Source: an uncultured Sulfitobacter sp. | Lineage (GTDB): Bacteria; Pseudomonadota; Alphaproteobacteria; Rhodobacterales; Rhodobacteraceae | Reading direction: 5' to 3' | NCBI GenBank assembly: GCA_937138475.1 | Contig: CAKZPD010000037.1 | Span: 62,001 to 126,000 of the forward strand | Length of the DNA stretch: 64,000 nt | Part shown: positions 17,714-26,853 of the stretch, one piece after another | Layout: each line of letters opens with the position of its first letter | Numbering within the stretch: position 1 is the stretch's first letter | Made by a program: the position numbers and the translations under genes | Notes under the pieces: generated by a model | Seen by the model: only the letters and a program-made list of their open reading frames with translations | Database searches by the model: none | Told to the model about the DNA's origin: nothing

Positions 17714-18283
17714 TTAGCTGCTGGGAAGAAGGTCGCGCCCGGTCAGGCTTTCGGCCAATCTGAGCGCGGCACAATACAGCCCGACAACACAGATCACCAC
17801 CGAAGCGGCGAAACTGGCCGCATAGGCCCACCACACAGGGAATTGCAAAAACAAAGTGGTTTCGCCGTTATTGACATACCGCTGCATTCCCTCGAACAGC
17901 CGCCAGCTGATCAAAATCAACGCGGCGGTCAGAACGACTTCCCAAAAGGCCAAAATCATCCGATTGATCCTGTCGGGCAAGAAGCTGGTGAATACGTCCA
18001 CTGTCGCGTGCGACGCATAAAGCTGACACACCGGAAAGAAAGAAAAGATCGCAAAGGCAACGCCGGCCTCAAGCAGCTCATAGCTGCCGTTGACCTCGCC
18101 CAGGCCCAAATCCAACAGCCAACGCGACGCGTCGCCCAACCAGGCCTGCGCGCCGTCGGAATGCAGCAGTTTATTCAATGAGCGCCCGACAATCGACACG
18201 GTTGTCAGCGCGATAACCGCGATCAGAACCAGCCCGCCCAGCAAAGCGGTTCCGCGCGCAAGCTGCCTGATAAAGCGTTGCAT
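17714..18283 (-). CDS. dctQ: TRAP transporter small permease (DctQ)
   Basis: The small four-helix membrane subunit of the TRAP transporter, 189 residues. Hydrophobic segments are near residues 10-35, 65-85, 100-125 and 145-170. The family block VGRSLNKLLH follows the first helix. I place the start at ATG 18283, which has GGCAGGGG upstream; the TTG at 18307 lies within a hairpin's T-run region and is less likely. It sits between dctP and dctM, separated from dctP by a terminator-like hairpin. Confidence 0.88.
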   Translation of the reverse strand: MQRFIRQLARGTALLGGLVLIAVIALTTVSIVGRSLNKLLHSDGAQAWLGDASRWLLDLGLGEVNGSYELLEAGVAFAIFSFFPVCQLYASHATVDVFTSFLPDRINRMILAFWEVVLTAALILISWRLFEGMQRYVNNGETTLFLQFPVWWAYAASFAASVVICVVGLYCAALRLAESLTGRDLLPSS

Positions 18284-18304
18284 CCCCTGCCCTTTGTCTT
18301 GTGT

Positions 18305-18344
18305 CAAAAGAAACGGCCCGCAACCGGTGTTGGGCTGCGGGCCG
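18305..18344 (-). terminator. attenuating hairpin between dctP and dctQ
   Basis: A perfect 9-bp stem (CGGCCCGCA / TGCGGGCCG, 18314-18322 and 18336-18344) is followed on the minus strand by TTTCTTTT. It lies just after the dctP stop. Such leaky terminators lower expression of the permeases relative to the abundant binding protein. Confidence 0.7.
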
Positions 18345-18354
18345 CTTGCACCGA

Positions 18355-19392
18355 TTATTCGGTGTATTTGTCGATCAGCATCCGCGCCTCGTCGATGAGG
18401 GCCTGGCCGTCAATCCCCTTGGTTTTCATGTCGGCGACCCATTCAGCATAGATCGGCGCAGCCGCGGTCTTCCACGCATCGGTTTCAGCCGCGCTGAGGG
18501 TGACGATATTGTTGCCGCGATCCGCCGCCAATTTACGCGCCGGGCCGTCTGAATCGGCCTGTGTCCCGCCGGCAAAGACCGAGAACTCAAGCCCGGAATT
18601 GTCGTCAATGACCTTTTGCAGATCGGCTGGCAGGCCTTCGTATCGGTCTTTGTTCATCGCCAGAACAAAGGTCAGCACATAAAGCGCATTGCCATTAAAT
18701 TCGGTGTGATTCGACACCAGCTCTGGCACCTTGAGAGAGGCTGTGACCTCCCAGGGGATGGTCGTCCCGTCGATCACGCCCTTGGACAGCCCTTCGGGGA
18801 CTGCTGGCACCGGCATGCCGACCGGGGTCGCGCCCATTTTGCTTAGCAGTTCGTTGACCAGACGCGATCCGCCGCGAATTTTCATGCCTTCCAGATCTTC
18901 GGGCAGGCGCACTTCTTTGTTGGCATGGATCAAGCCGGGGCCGTGAACCCAAGTGCCCAGAATATGCACATCCTTGAATTCGCCGTCCTTCATGTGCTTT
19001 TCGAACATTTCCCAATAGGCGCGGCTGGTGGCGCGGGCATTGGTCATCATGAACGGCAGCTCAAAGACTTCGGTCGACGGATAACGTCCGGGGGTATAAC
19101 CGACAACGGTCCAGACGATATCGGCAACCCCATCAATTGCCTGGTCCATCAGCTCGGGCGGGCGGCCGCCCAGCTGCATTGACGGATAGCGCTCGATCTT
19201 GATGCGACCTTCGCTGGCGGCTTCGACTTTGTCGGCCCACACATCAAGCACCAGCTTTGGCACGTTGGCTTGTGGCGGCAAAAACTGGTGCATCCGCAAG
19301 GTGACTTCTTGTGCAGCGACCGCAGTGGCCCCGCACCCAATCGCCACCGCAGCAGCAGCAGCCATATTCAAAAACGTCTTACGTGAGATCAT
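18355..19392 (-). CDS. dctP: TRAP transporter substrate-binding protein (DctP)
   Basis: Periplasmic ligand-binding protein of the TRAP system, 345 residues. A Sec-type signal peptide of about 27 residues ends near AVAAQE. The family core is visible: AIDGVADIVWTVVGYTPGRYP, LPEDLEGMKIRGGSRLVNELL (the Arg normally contacts a carboxylate ligand) and the GVIDGTTIPWE block. It is the first gene of the transporter-catabolic operon, with a long upstream gap that holds a palindrome and a tRNA gene. The ligand is probably an aromatic carboxylate given the context. Confidence 0.92.
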   Translation of the reverse strand: MISRKTFLNMAAAAAVAIGCGATAVAAQEVTLRMHQFLPPQANVPKLVLDVWADKVEAASEGRIKIERYPSMQLGGRPPELMDQAIDGVADIVWTVVGYTPGRYPSTEVFELPFMMTNARATSRAYWEMFEKHMKDGEFKDVHILGTWVHGPGLIHANKEVRLPEDLEGMKIRGGSRLVNELLSKMGATPVGMPVPAVPEGLSKGVIDGTTIPWEVTASLKVPELVSNHTEFNGNALYVLTFVLAMNKDRYEGLPADLQKVIDDNSGLEFSVFAGGTQADSDGPARKLAADRGNNIVTLSAAETDAWKTAAAPIYAEWVADMKTKGIDGQALIDEARMLIDKYTE

Positions 19393-19464
19393 TTCTTTTG
19401 GTTCTCCCTTGATGATCGCAGCGGTTTATCCACGCGGCTTTTTGGTGTTTCAGTGCTAAGATAA

Positions 19465-19481
19465 GTGACACGACTTGTCAC
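19465..19481. promoter_or_regulatory. palindrome upstream of dctP
   Basis: GTGACA-CGACT-TGTCAC, a perfect 6-bp inverted repeat with 5-bp spacer, lies 73 bp before the dctP start. It looks like a dimeric repressor or activator site. AT-rich sequence (19488-19512) on its far side could hold the promoter. The regulator is unknown. Confidence 0.4.
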
Positions 19482-19564
19482 CCGGCTTTGTAACTATATT
19501 GCACTATATCACAAGAACTGCGCCGGTTCGTCGCAATCGTCGATCTGCAAAACAATGGGGGATA

Positions 19565-19641
<77 letters not shown>

Positions 19642-19691
19642 ATGGGCGCTTCGAGTATGCCAGCCAGCCCCCCCCGTCAAGGTGCAAAAGT

Positions 19692-20726
19692 CTAAATTTC
19701 GCGCACAGCGTCAATCATCCGCTGAACATTATCCGGATCCGCGTCCGGCGTGATACCGTGGCCCAGGTTAAAGATATGCGGCCCGCCCGAAAAAGCGCTG
19801 ACAATGGTCCGGGTTTCGTCAACCAGCGCCTGCCCCCCGCTGACCATGTGGCGCGACGCAAGATTGCCCTGCACACAGCCATCGACCTGAACGTGCCGGG
19901 CCGCCCAATCGGGGCTGACCGAATTGTCCAGCGCCACGCAATCAACGCCAGTGGCCTTGGCAAACCCGACATAGTTGTCACCGGCTTCGCGCGGGAACCC
20001 GATTATCGGGATCGCCGGGTATTTCGCCTTGAGCGCGGCAGTTATTTCCCGTGCCGGGGCAAGGGCGTATTTCTGAAAATCCGCGCCCTTCAGCGACCCT
20101 GCCCAACTGTCAAAAATCTTGATCACCTCGGCGCCGGCGTCGATCTGGGCAGATAGATAATGGATGGTTGCCTGGGTTATTCGATCCAACAGCGCCTCAA
20201 ACAGCGCCGTATTTTCTTGACGCAGCGCATGGGCCGGCCCCTGATCCGGCGTGCCGCGGCCGGCGATCATATAGGTGGCAACCGTCCAAGGCGCCCCGGC
20301 AAAACCAATCAGGGTTGTTTCCGCAGGCAGCGCCCCGGACAGGTTGCGCACCGTTTGATAAATCGGCGCCAACGTTTCATGGATATCATCGGGCGCATGC
20401 AGGCGGTCGAAATCACCCTGATTGGTTATGGTGCTCAGCCGTGGGCCTTCGCCTGTGACAAACCACAAGTCAGCGCCAAGCGCCTGCGGCACCAGCAAGA
20501 TATCCGCAAACAGAATCGCCGCATCGAAACCAAAGCGGCGGATCGGCTGCAAAGTGACCTCGGTCGCCAGATCGCTGTTATAGCACAGCGACAAAAAGTC
20601 CCCCGCCTGCGCCCGCGTCGCGCGATATTCGGGCAAATAGCGCCCCGCCTGACGCATCATCCAGATGGGCGGAATCGTTTGGGTTTCACCGGCAAGGGCG
20701 CGCAGGATGGTTTTGGTCTGGGCCAT
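19692..20726 (-). CDS. hemE: uroporphyrinogen decarboxylase
   Basis: Cytoplasmic cofactor-free enzyme that decarboxylates uroporphyrinogen III to coproporphyrinogen III in heme and chlorophyll synthesis. It has 344 residues. The signature [18 protein letters not shown] lies at the N-terminus and contains the conserved Arg residues; the second signature is [13 protein letters not shown]. The active-site Asp lies in [12 protein letters not shown]. It is divergent from hemC with about 100 bp between, so the two heme genes probably share a control region. Confidence 0.97.
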   Translation of the reverse strand: MAQTKTILRALAGETQTIPPIWMMRQAGRYLPEYRATRAQAGDFLSLCYNSDLATEVTLQPIRRFGFDAAILFADILLVPQALGADLWFVTGEGPRLSTITNQGDFDRLHAPDDIHETLAPIYQTVRNLSGALPAETTLIGFAGAPWTVATYMIAGRGTPDQGPAHALRQENTALFEALLDRITQATIHYLSAQIDAGAEVIKIFDSWAGSLKGADFQKYALAPAREITAALKAKYPAIPIIGFPREAGDNYVGFAKATGVDCVALDNSVSPDWAARHVQVDGCVQGNLASRHMVSGGQALVDETRTIVSAFSGGPHIFNLGHGITPDADPDNVQRMIDAVREI

Positions 20727-20832
20727 TTGGCTGTCTCTCCTTCTCGGACTTGGGCTTTCGTCTGGATCATTGCAGGTCTTGTCAAGGCACTGGCGGGTTG
20801 TCAGGTCAAAATGACACGCCTAAAGAAGGGCC

Positions 20833-21783
20833 ATGACAATATTGCTTCCCACTGCTGAACACCCCCTTCGGATCGGCACCCGCGGATCACCGCTGGCGCT
20901 GGCTCAGGCCCATGAAACCCGCGCCCGCCTGATGGCCGCCTTTGATCTGCCGCAGGATGCCTTTGTCATCGCGGTGATCAAAGTGACCGGTGACGCGATT
21001 CAAGATCGCCCCCTCAAAGAGATCGGCGGCAAGGGTTTGTTCACGCGGGAAATCGAAGAGGCCCTGCTGAACAGCCAAATCGACATCGCCGTGCATTCCA
21101 TGAAGGACATGCCCACGGTTCAGCCCGATGGTTTGGTTCTTGACTGTTTTCTGCCGCGCGAAGATCGGCGCGATGCCTTCGTTTCAAAGCGTTTTTCCAG
21201 CATAGCGGCCCTGCCAAGCGGCGCGGTTGTCGGCACCTCAAGCTTGCGGCGGCGTGCGCAGTTGTTGCACAAAAGGCCAGATTTACAGGTGGTCGAATTT
21301 CGCGGCAATGTGCAGACCCGGCTGCGCAAGCTGGACGACGCGGTGGCGGATTGCACCTTTTTGGCCATGGCCGGCCTGAACCGGCTGGACATGGGCGCCA
21401 GCGTCCCGGCAACCCCGATCAGCCCGGACGATATGTTGCCAGCTGTCGCACAAGGCGCCATCGGGATCGAGCGCCGCGCAGATGACAGTGCCACCGCCGC
21501 GTTGCTGGCGGCCATCCATCACCGCGATACCGCCGACCAACTGCACGCTGAACGGGCCTTTTTGAAACAACTGGACGGATCTTGCGAAACACCGATCGCC
21601 GGGCTGGCAACGATTTCCGGCGGCACCTTGACCCTGCGCGGCGAAATCCTGCGCCCCGACGGCGGACAGGTGATTTGTGCCGCACGGCAAGGCCCAATCG
21701 CAGAGGGTGCGGCCATGGGCATGGATCTGGCGGATGACCTGCTGCGGCAAGCCCCTGCTGGGTTCTTTGACTGGCGCAGCTGA
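20833..21783 (+). CDS. hemC: hydroxymethylbilane synthase (porphobilinogen deaminase)
   Basis: Joins four porphobilinogen units into hydroxymethylbilane. It has 316 residues. Conserved blocks: IGTRGSPLALAQA at the N-terminus, KEIGGKGLFTREIEEALL, the Asp of IDIAVHSMKDMPT, and VVGTSSLRRRAQLL. The dipyrromethane-cofactor Cys is in LDGSCETPIAGLA. ATG 20833 is preceded by AGAAGGG. The gene is divergent from hemE and is followed 43 bp later by a desaturase gene on the same strand. Confidence 0.97.
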   Translation: MTILLPTAEHPLRIGTRGSPLALAQAHETRARLMAAFDLPQDAFVIAVIKVTGDAIQDRPLKEIGGKGLFTREIEEALLNSQIDIAVHSMKDMPTVQPDGLVLDCFLPREDRRDAFVSKRFSSIAALPSGAVVGTSSLRRRAQLLHKRPDLQVVEFRGNVQTRLRKLDDAVADCTFLAMAGLNRLDMGASVPATPISPDDMLPAVAQGAIGIERRADDSATAALLAAIHHRDTADQLHAERAFLKQLDGSCETPIAGLATISGGTLTLRGEILRPDGGQVICAARQGPIAEGAAMGMDLADDLLRQAPAGFFDWRS

Positions 21784-21826
21784 CAAAAGCTTGACAGCGG
21801 CGGGGATAATCCGTGACCTTTGGGCC

Positions 21827-22762
21827 ATGACACCCGGCAAGGCCTTTCTGAGCAGCGATGAAATTCGCCCGCTTTCCCAACGTTCAGACCTAATGGGCTG
21901 GGCGCTGGTTCTGCATTGCTGGGGCGTCATAGTGGCGGCGGGGGCGGTCTTTATCCTCTGGCCCAATCCGGTGACATTTGTCGGCGCCGTGGTGGTCATC
22001 GGGTCGCGACAACTGGGCCTGGCTATCTTGATGCACGAGGCCGCCCATAACGCGCTGTTTCGCACCGCAAAGCTGAATGAATTCGCCGGAGAGTGGCTGT
22101 GCGGGCGCCCGATCCTGGCCGAATTGACAAGTTATCGCCACTATCATTTGACCCACCATCGTCACACCCAAACCGATCTGGACCCGGATTTGGCGCTGTC
22201 TTCAAAATTTCCGACGACCCGCGCCAGCCTGCGACGCAAGTTTATTCGTGATTTGACCGGGCGGACCGGCCTGAAACAGCTTAGCGCCCAGATCATCATG
22301 TCATTGCGCCTTGCCGGCGATGGCGATGCAATCGCCGCCGCCACCCAAGATGCGGCGCAGGCGTTCAAGGCCCGTGACCTTTGGACCTCGGCGCCGATTT
22401 TTCTGGGCATCATTGTGGCCTTTGGCTTGATCGGGCCCTGGTGGGGCGGGCTGGCCCTGTGGCTTTTGCCTTACCTGACGTGGTTTCAACTGGTGCTGCG
22501 CATCCGCAATATCGCTGAACACGGCGCCACCGATCAAAGCCAAGACCCCCTGCGCAATGTGCGCACAACCAAGGCCCGCCTGTTGGAACGGGCGCTGGTC
22601 GCGCCTTATTGGGTGAACTATCACCTTGAACATCATCTGGTGATGCATGTCCCCTGTTGGCAATTGCCGCGCATGCACCGGATGCTGATCGACAAAGGCC
22701 ACGGCGGCGCCATGCGCCTTGCGCCGTCTTATCGGGCCGCGCTGCAAGAAGCAGGCTGGTAG
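21827..22762 (+). CDS. membrane fatty-acid-desaturase-family protein
   Basis: A di-iron membrane desaturase-family protein of 311 residues. Three His boxes are present: HEAAHNALF, HYHLTHHRHTQ and HLEHHLVMHVP. Hydrophobic stretches lie near residues 25-75 and 185-215. The ATG at 21827 gives a normal N-terminus; the open frame extends upstream inside hemC without a sensible start. It may desaturate or hydroxylate an acyl chain or a carotenoid; the substrate is not evident. It ends four bases before the stop of convergent hemF, so no room exists for a separate terminator. Confidence 0.88.
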   Translation: MTPGKAFLSSDEIRPLSQRSDLMGWALVLHCWGVIVAAGAVFILWPNPVTFVGAVVVIGSRQLGLAILMHEAAHNALFRTAKLNEFAGEWLCGRPILAELTSYRHYHLTHHRHTQTDLDPDLALSSKFPTTRASLRRKFIRDLTGRTGLKQLSAQIIMSLRLAGDGDAIAAATQDAAQAFKARDLWTSAPIFLGIIVAFGLIGPWWGGLALWLLPYLTWFQLVLRIRNIAEHGATDQSQDPLRNVRTTKARLLERALVAPYWVNYHLEHHLVMHVPCWQLPRMHRMLIDKGHGGAMRLAPSYRAALQEAGW

Positions 22763-22766
22763 CCGT

Positions 22767-23660
22767 CTAAACCCACTTTGCCATGGGTGGCAGGCTCATC
22801 AATACCGCATTGGCGTCATGGCCCGTTTCCAGACCGAATTTCGTGCCCCGGTCATAGACAAGGTTATACTCGGCATAAAGCCCGCGATGCACCAGCTGCG
22901 CATCCTTGTCCGCATCGGACCACGGCTGCACACGGCGTTTTTCCACCAGCGGCAAAAAGGCCGGCAAAAAGGCGCGGCCGATGTCTTGGGTCAGGGCAAA
23001 ATCGGCCTGCCAATCTTTGCTGCACTGATCATCCATAAAGACACCGCCGACCCCGCGCGCACGCCCGCGGTGCGGGATATAAAAGTAATCATCCGCCCAG
23101 GCCTTTAGCCGGGGGTAATGCTCTGCGCCATGCGGATCCAGGAACCTTTGCTGTGTGGCGTGGAAATGCGCCGTGTCCTCGGGGTATTCGATGCAGGGGT
23201 TCAGGTCGGACCCACCGCCAAACCACCACGCATGCGGGGTCCAAAACATCCGGGTGTTCATATGAACCGCCGGAACATGGGGGTTTTGCATATGCGCCAC
23301 AAGACTGATTCCCGACGCCCAGAACCGGGGATCATCGGCCATGCCCGGAATGCCCTTGCGCGCGACCATTGCTTGCTGGGCCCGCGCGCCAAGCTGGCCA
23401 TAGACCGTCGAGATATTGACCCCAACCTTTTCAAACACCCGCCCGCCGCGCAGCACGCTCATCAGGCCGCCACCGGCATCTGTGCCATCATCGCTGCTGC
23501 GTTTGGTGGTGTTCACCTCGAACTGGCCCGGCGGCTGATCCGCCAACGGCCCGGTGTCATGGCTGGTCTCAAGCGCTTCGAAGGCGGTCACGATCTGATC
23601 GCGCAGGGTTTTGAACCAATCTGCGGCCTGGGCCTTTTCGCTGTCAAAGCTGGGGGACAT
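22767..23660 (-). CDS. hemF: oxygen-dependent coproporphyrinogen III oxidase
   Basis: Converts coproporphyrinogen III to protoporphyrinogen IX using O2. It has 297 residues. Signature blocks: the region GGGSDLNPCIEYPEDTAHFH, NPHVPAVHMNTRMF and the C-terminal YNLVYDRGTKFGLETG. It is the aerobic counterpart of hemN at 37966, so this organism can make heme with and without oxygen. ATG at 23660. The gene is convergent with the desaturase and 70 bp downstream of an SDR gene on the same strand. Confidence 0.96.
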   Translation of the reverse strand: MSPSFDSEKAQAADWFKTLRDQIVTAFEALETSHDTGPLADQPPGQFEVNTTKRSSDDGTDAGGGLMSVLRGGRVFEKVGVNISTVYGQLGARAQQAMVARKGIPGMADDPRFWASGISLVAHMQNPHVPAVHMNTRMFWTPHAWWFGGGSDLNPCIEYPEDTAHFHATQQRFLDPHGAEHYPRLKAWADDYFYIPHRGRARGVGGVFMDDQCSKDWQADFALTQDIGRAFLPAFLPLVEKRRVQPWSDADKDAQLVHRGLYAEYNLVYDRGTKFGLETGHDANAVLMSLPPMAKWV

Positions 23661-23730
23661 ATGCGGCGCCTTTCCTTGATGCTGGTCACTTCTAATTCAG
23701 CGTTGTCCGCCCTGAAAGGGACGAAATGCC

Positions 23731-24531
23731 TCAGTGTGCCGGGGCCGATACCGCATCCAAGATGCTGCGCCCGCCGTCGATGGTCAGCACCTCGCCGGTG
23801 ATAAAGCTGGAACTTTCGGCCGCCAGAAACTGTATTGTGTCGGTCAGCTCGGATGGGCTGGCGATCCGGCCCAGCGGCGTGTGGGCGCGAATGTCATCGC
23901 GCCAGTCAAGGTGTTCGTTCATCGAGCTTTGTAGAGAGGCGCTCATCACGGATCCAAAGGCCACGGCGTTCACACGAATGCGGTGCGGCGCCAAGGTCAG
24001 CGCCATCGAGCGGGTCATCTGTTCCAACGCTGCCGAGGCAATAGAATACCCCATCAGCTCGGGCCGGGTGTTGCGCGCCGCGATCGACGACAGGTTGATG
24101 ATCGACCCGACCTGCCCCTCTTCTTGGGATTCACCCTGACGGATCATCCGTTTCGCCACCTGTTGGGTCAGTTGCAGCGCTGTCATCAGGTTTTGCTCAA
24201 GCAAGACGGACACCGAGGTATCCTCGACGTCCAGCGCATCCGTGGCCAATACCTGCCGCGATGCATTGACCAAAATATCGACCTGGTCAAAGGCGTCGAT
24301 TGTCGCCGAGACCAGATTGGCAATGGTCAAACGCTGCCGCAGATCCCCGGCAAAATAGCGCACGTTCCCTTCGTCCAGCTGTTCGCCCCATTCATCGACC
24401 AAGCGGGCTTCGTCCATATCCGCACAGATAACATTGGCGCCCTTGTCGGCGAATTGACGCGCAATGGCCAATCCGATTCCATTGGCCGCCCCGGTCACAA
24501 TGGCGGTTTTTCCGTTGATCGAAAAAGACAT
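23731..24531 (-). CDS. short-chain dehydrogenase/reductase, atypical active site
   Basis: An SDR-fold protein of 266 residues. The cofactor motif TGAANGIG (13-20) and ADMD (37-40) favour NAD(H). The active-site Ser lies in INLSSIAA and Tyr162 follows, but the YxxxK Lys position is Ser166 (GYSIASAAL), and the NNAG motif reads VNAS. An altered catalytic set is therefore evident. The C-terminal GGRSILDAV is normal. The start at ATG 24531 gives the standard SDR N-terminus. It lies between hemF and a methyltransferase gene, with no obvious pathway link. Confidence 0.85.
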   Translation of the reverse strand: MSFSINGKTAIVTGAANGIGLAIARQFADKGANVICADMDEARLVDEWGEQLDEGNVRYFAGDLRQRLTIANLVSATIDAFDQVDILVNASRQVLATDALDVEDTSVSVLLEQNLMTALQLTQQVAKRMIRQGESQEEGQVGSIINLSSIAARNTRPELMGYSIASAALEQMTRSMALTLAPHRIRVNAVAFGSVMSASLQSSMNEHLDWRDDIRAHTPLGRIASPSELTDTIQFLAAESSSFITGEVLTIDGGRSILDAVSAPAH

Positions 24532-24550
24532 GACGACCCCCCGTCGTTGG

Positions 24551-25540
24551 TTACTTGCGTGCCCGAAGGGGCCGCGCACCCTGCAACAGTTTGAACCGGG
24601 CATCACCGCCCAGCTCCGTCACTTTGGCAAAATACGTCCCCAAAGTGGTTTCATAAGGCAAATGCCGGTTGGCAACCATCCAAAGCTGTCCCTGAGGCGA
24701 CAAAATCCGCGCCGCAGCGGCCACAAATGCCTGACCAAGCGACACTTCGGGGGTGCGTCCTGTATGGAACGGGGGGTTCATCACCACCGTGTCAAAGCGC
24801 AATCCGGCCTGCCAGGTCGTGGCATCTTCCCAATGAAAGCGGGCGCGCGGGTCGGTGACATTGCGCCGCGCACATTCCAAGGCCATGTGGTTGGCCTCGA
24901 CCAGATGCACCTCTTTGACGGCAGGGCGCGTCAAAATATGCGCCGACAAAAACCCCCAGCCCGCGCCCAGATCGGCAACATAGCCACCCAGCTTATCGGG
25001 CAAGGCCGAAGCCAACAGCGCCGAGGCCGGATCCACCCCATCGGCGGAAAAGACGCCCGGCGCGGTCCAAAACCCGCCCGAGGTCAGCGCCGGGCCATCC
25101 GCCCAATCCGCAAACGACGGCGCGCTGTCGGTCGATATGGCAAACAGTTTGCCGTGGGCCTTGGACAGAACGGAAAACACATCTGTGCGCTTGCGGGCTT
25201 CGCGCAGCAGGCTATCGACACCGTCGGTTTTCTGCCCGTCAATCACCACAACGCCCTGCGTCACCGCAAGCGCCTGGGCAATCAAGACCCGTGCTTGGGC
25301 CTTGGCGCGCGGCAAACACACGATGCTGGCGGCGAACGTGCCACCGGGCGCGACGGCGCAATCAAACCCCAACGCGCTGAAATGATCAAAATCGGGTTTG
25401 TGCCCCAGAACCAACAGCGTCCGCTCCTTGGGCAGCTGATCCAGGTTGACCGCGCTGCTGGGGGCGAAAACCGCAATGCGACCCTGGGGCAATGCCAAGC
25501 CGCCCCCGTCAAGGGCCAGCGCCAATCGTGCATCCAGCAT
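24551..25540 (-). CDS. class I SAM methyltransferase, RsmC-like (rRNA guanine-N2)
   Basis: A 329-residue protein with an N-terminal degenerate methyltransferase-like half and a C-terminal catalytic half. The SAM motif is YVADLGAGWGFLSAHIL, and motif IV is VVMNPPFHTG, the NPPF signature of N-methyltransferases acting on guanine or adenine. This two-half layout matches RsmC/RlmG-type 16S/23S rRNA m2G methyltransferases. The specific target base cannot be fixed. It lies 3 bp downstream of clpS on the same strand, so the two are co-transcribed. Confidence 0.85.
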   Translation of the reverse strand: MLDARLALALDGGGLALPQGRIAVFAPSSAVNLDQLPKERTLLVLGHKPDFDHFSALGFDCAVAPGGTFAASIVCLPRAKAQARVLIAQALAVTQGVVVIDGQKTDGVDSLLREARKRTDVFSVLSKAHGKLFAISTDSAPSFADWADGPALTSGGFWTAPGVFSADGVDPASALLASALPDKLGGYVADLGAGWGFLSAHILTRPAVKEVHLVEANHMALECARRNVTDPRARFHWEDATTWQAGLRFDTVVMNPPFHTGRTPEVSLGQAFVAAAARILSPQGQLWMVANRHLPYETTLGTYFAKVTELGGDARFKLLQGARPLRARK

Positions 25541-25543
25541 CGG

Positions 25544-25885
25544 CTAGTCTTCTCTTTCCATGGTGCACTGCAATGGGTGCTGATGGCGGCGGGCAAAATC
25601 CATGACCTGCGCCACCTTGGTTTCTGCGATCTCGTGGCTAAAGACCCCGACAACCGCCAACCCCTTTTGGTGCACGGTCAGCATGATCTCAAAGGCTTGG
25701 GCATGGTTCAACCCAAAGAACCGTTCCAACACCAGAACCACGAATTCCATTGGGGTGAAATCGTCATTCAAGAGCAGCACCTTATACAAAGGTGGGCGCT
25801 TGGTCTTGGGCTTGGTCGCGGTCAGAATGAAACTGTCGTCTTCATCCTGCGGGCGGTCAGCCATTGTGATCTGGGCTTGGGGCAT
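25544..25885 (-). CDS. clpS: ATP-dependent Clp protease adaptor ClpS
   Basis: N-recognin adaptor that delivers N-degron substrates to ClpA-ClpP. It has 113 residues. The core [20 protein letters not shown] contains the N-end binding Asn-Asp and Met, and the [20 protein letters not shown] block with the binding-site His is present. ATG 25885 is chosen because AGGAG lies five bases before it; in-frame upstream ATG 25918 would add only a short, unconserved tail. It is divergent from a HAD hydrolase gene and lies 3 bp before a methyltransferase gene. Confidence 0.94.
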   Translation of the reverse strand: MPQAQITMADRPQDEDDSFILTATKPKTKRPPLYKVLLLNDDFTPMEFVVLVLERFFGLNHAQAFEIMLTVHQKGLAVVGVFSHEIAETKVAQVMDFARRHQHPLQCTMERED

Positions 25886-25970
25886 TTCTGCTCCTGCTCT
25901 GGATTCGGGTGCGGTCATTGTGCACGATCTATATAACCAGTCTGAGCATTTAGGAAAGGGGGCGCACGGG

Positions 25971-26669
25971 ATGACCCAACAGCTTTGCACGATCGGGTTC
26001 GACGCTGACGACACCCTTTGGCACACCGAGCGTTTCTTTCGCCTTACACAGGATTACTTTGCCGAACGTCTGCGGGACTATACCGACCCGGTCAACCTAA
26101 TGGATCGCCTGCTGGCGGCAGAGCGGCGCAATATTGGGCACTATGGATATGGGGTAAAGGGCTTTACCCTGTCGATGATCGAAACCGCCATCGAGATCAC
26201 AGACGGCAAGGTCCCCGCCGCCGTCATCGCCGATTTGCTGGACGCGGGCCGCGAAATGCTGCGCGCCCCGGTCGAGCTGTTGCCCCACGCACGTCAGGCC
26301 GTGATCGCCGCGCGCCAAAGCCACAAGGTTTTGCTGATCACCAAGGGGGACTTGCTGGATCAAGAACGCAAGCTGGCCCAATCTGGGCTGGGGGATTTAT
26401 TCAACGGGGTCGAGATCATCTCGCACAAGACCCCTGCCGCCTATGCCCGGATTTTCGCGCATCACGGCGGCGGCGCCCCCAGCGGTGCAATGGTCGGGGA
26501 CAGCATGCAATCAGATGTGTTGCCTATGCTGCATGTCGGAGGCTGGGCGGTCTTTGTCCCCCACGGCACGCCCTGGGCGCTGGAACAGGCCACAGCGCCC
26601 GTCGATCACCCCAGGTTTCACGAATTGCCTGATTTGGCAGGCTTGATGCCCCTGATTTCACGACTTTGA
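25971..26669 (+). CDS. HAD-family hydrolase
   Basis: A haloacid-dehalogenase-superfamily phosphatase of 232 residues. Motif I is FDADDTLWH (nucleophile Asp and acid Asp), motif [14 protein letters not shown], motif III Lys in ISHKTPAAY and motif [15 protein letters not shown]. The helical C1 cap falls at about residues 20-90. The ATG at 25971 follows GGAAAGGGGG. The substrate is unknown; relatives include 5'-nucleotidases and phosphoglycolate-type phosphatases. It is divergent from clpS. Confidence 0.9.
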   Translation: MTQQLCTIGFDADDTLWHTERFFRLTQDYFAERLRDYTDPVNLMDRLLAAERRNIGHYGYGVKGFTLSMIETAIEITDGKVPAAVIADLLDAGREMLRAPVELLPHARQAVIAARQSHKVLLITKGDLLDQERKLAQSGLGDLFNGVEIISHKTPAAYARIFAHHGGGAPSGAMVGDSMQSDVLPMLHVGGWAVFVPHGTPWALEQATAPVDHPRFHELPDLAGLMPLISRL

Positions 26670-26853
26670 CCGACATGCGCGATATTGTGGCCCCACCCGA
26701 CCCACATACCAGATATTGATCAACCGCTGTCGAAAGAGACAAAATTCCTTAGAATCAATGGGTTTATCCGATTCGGATCTTGTGCTAGCGTTCGTGCAAC
26801 AAAATGGTCAGCAAAAAATTGCGGCCCGAGGCAGTACAAAAAGGCATACAATC

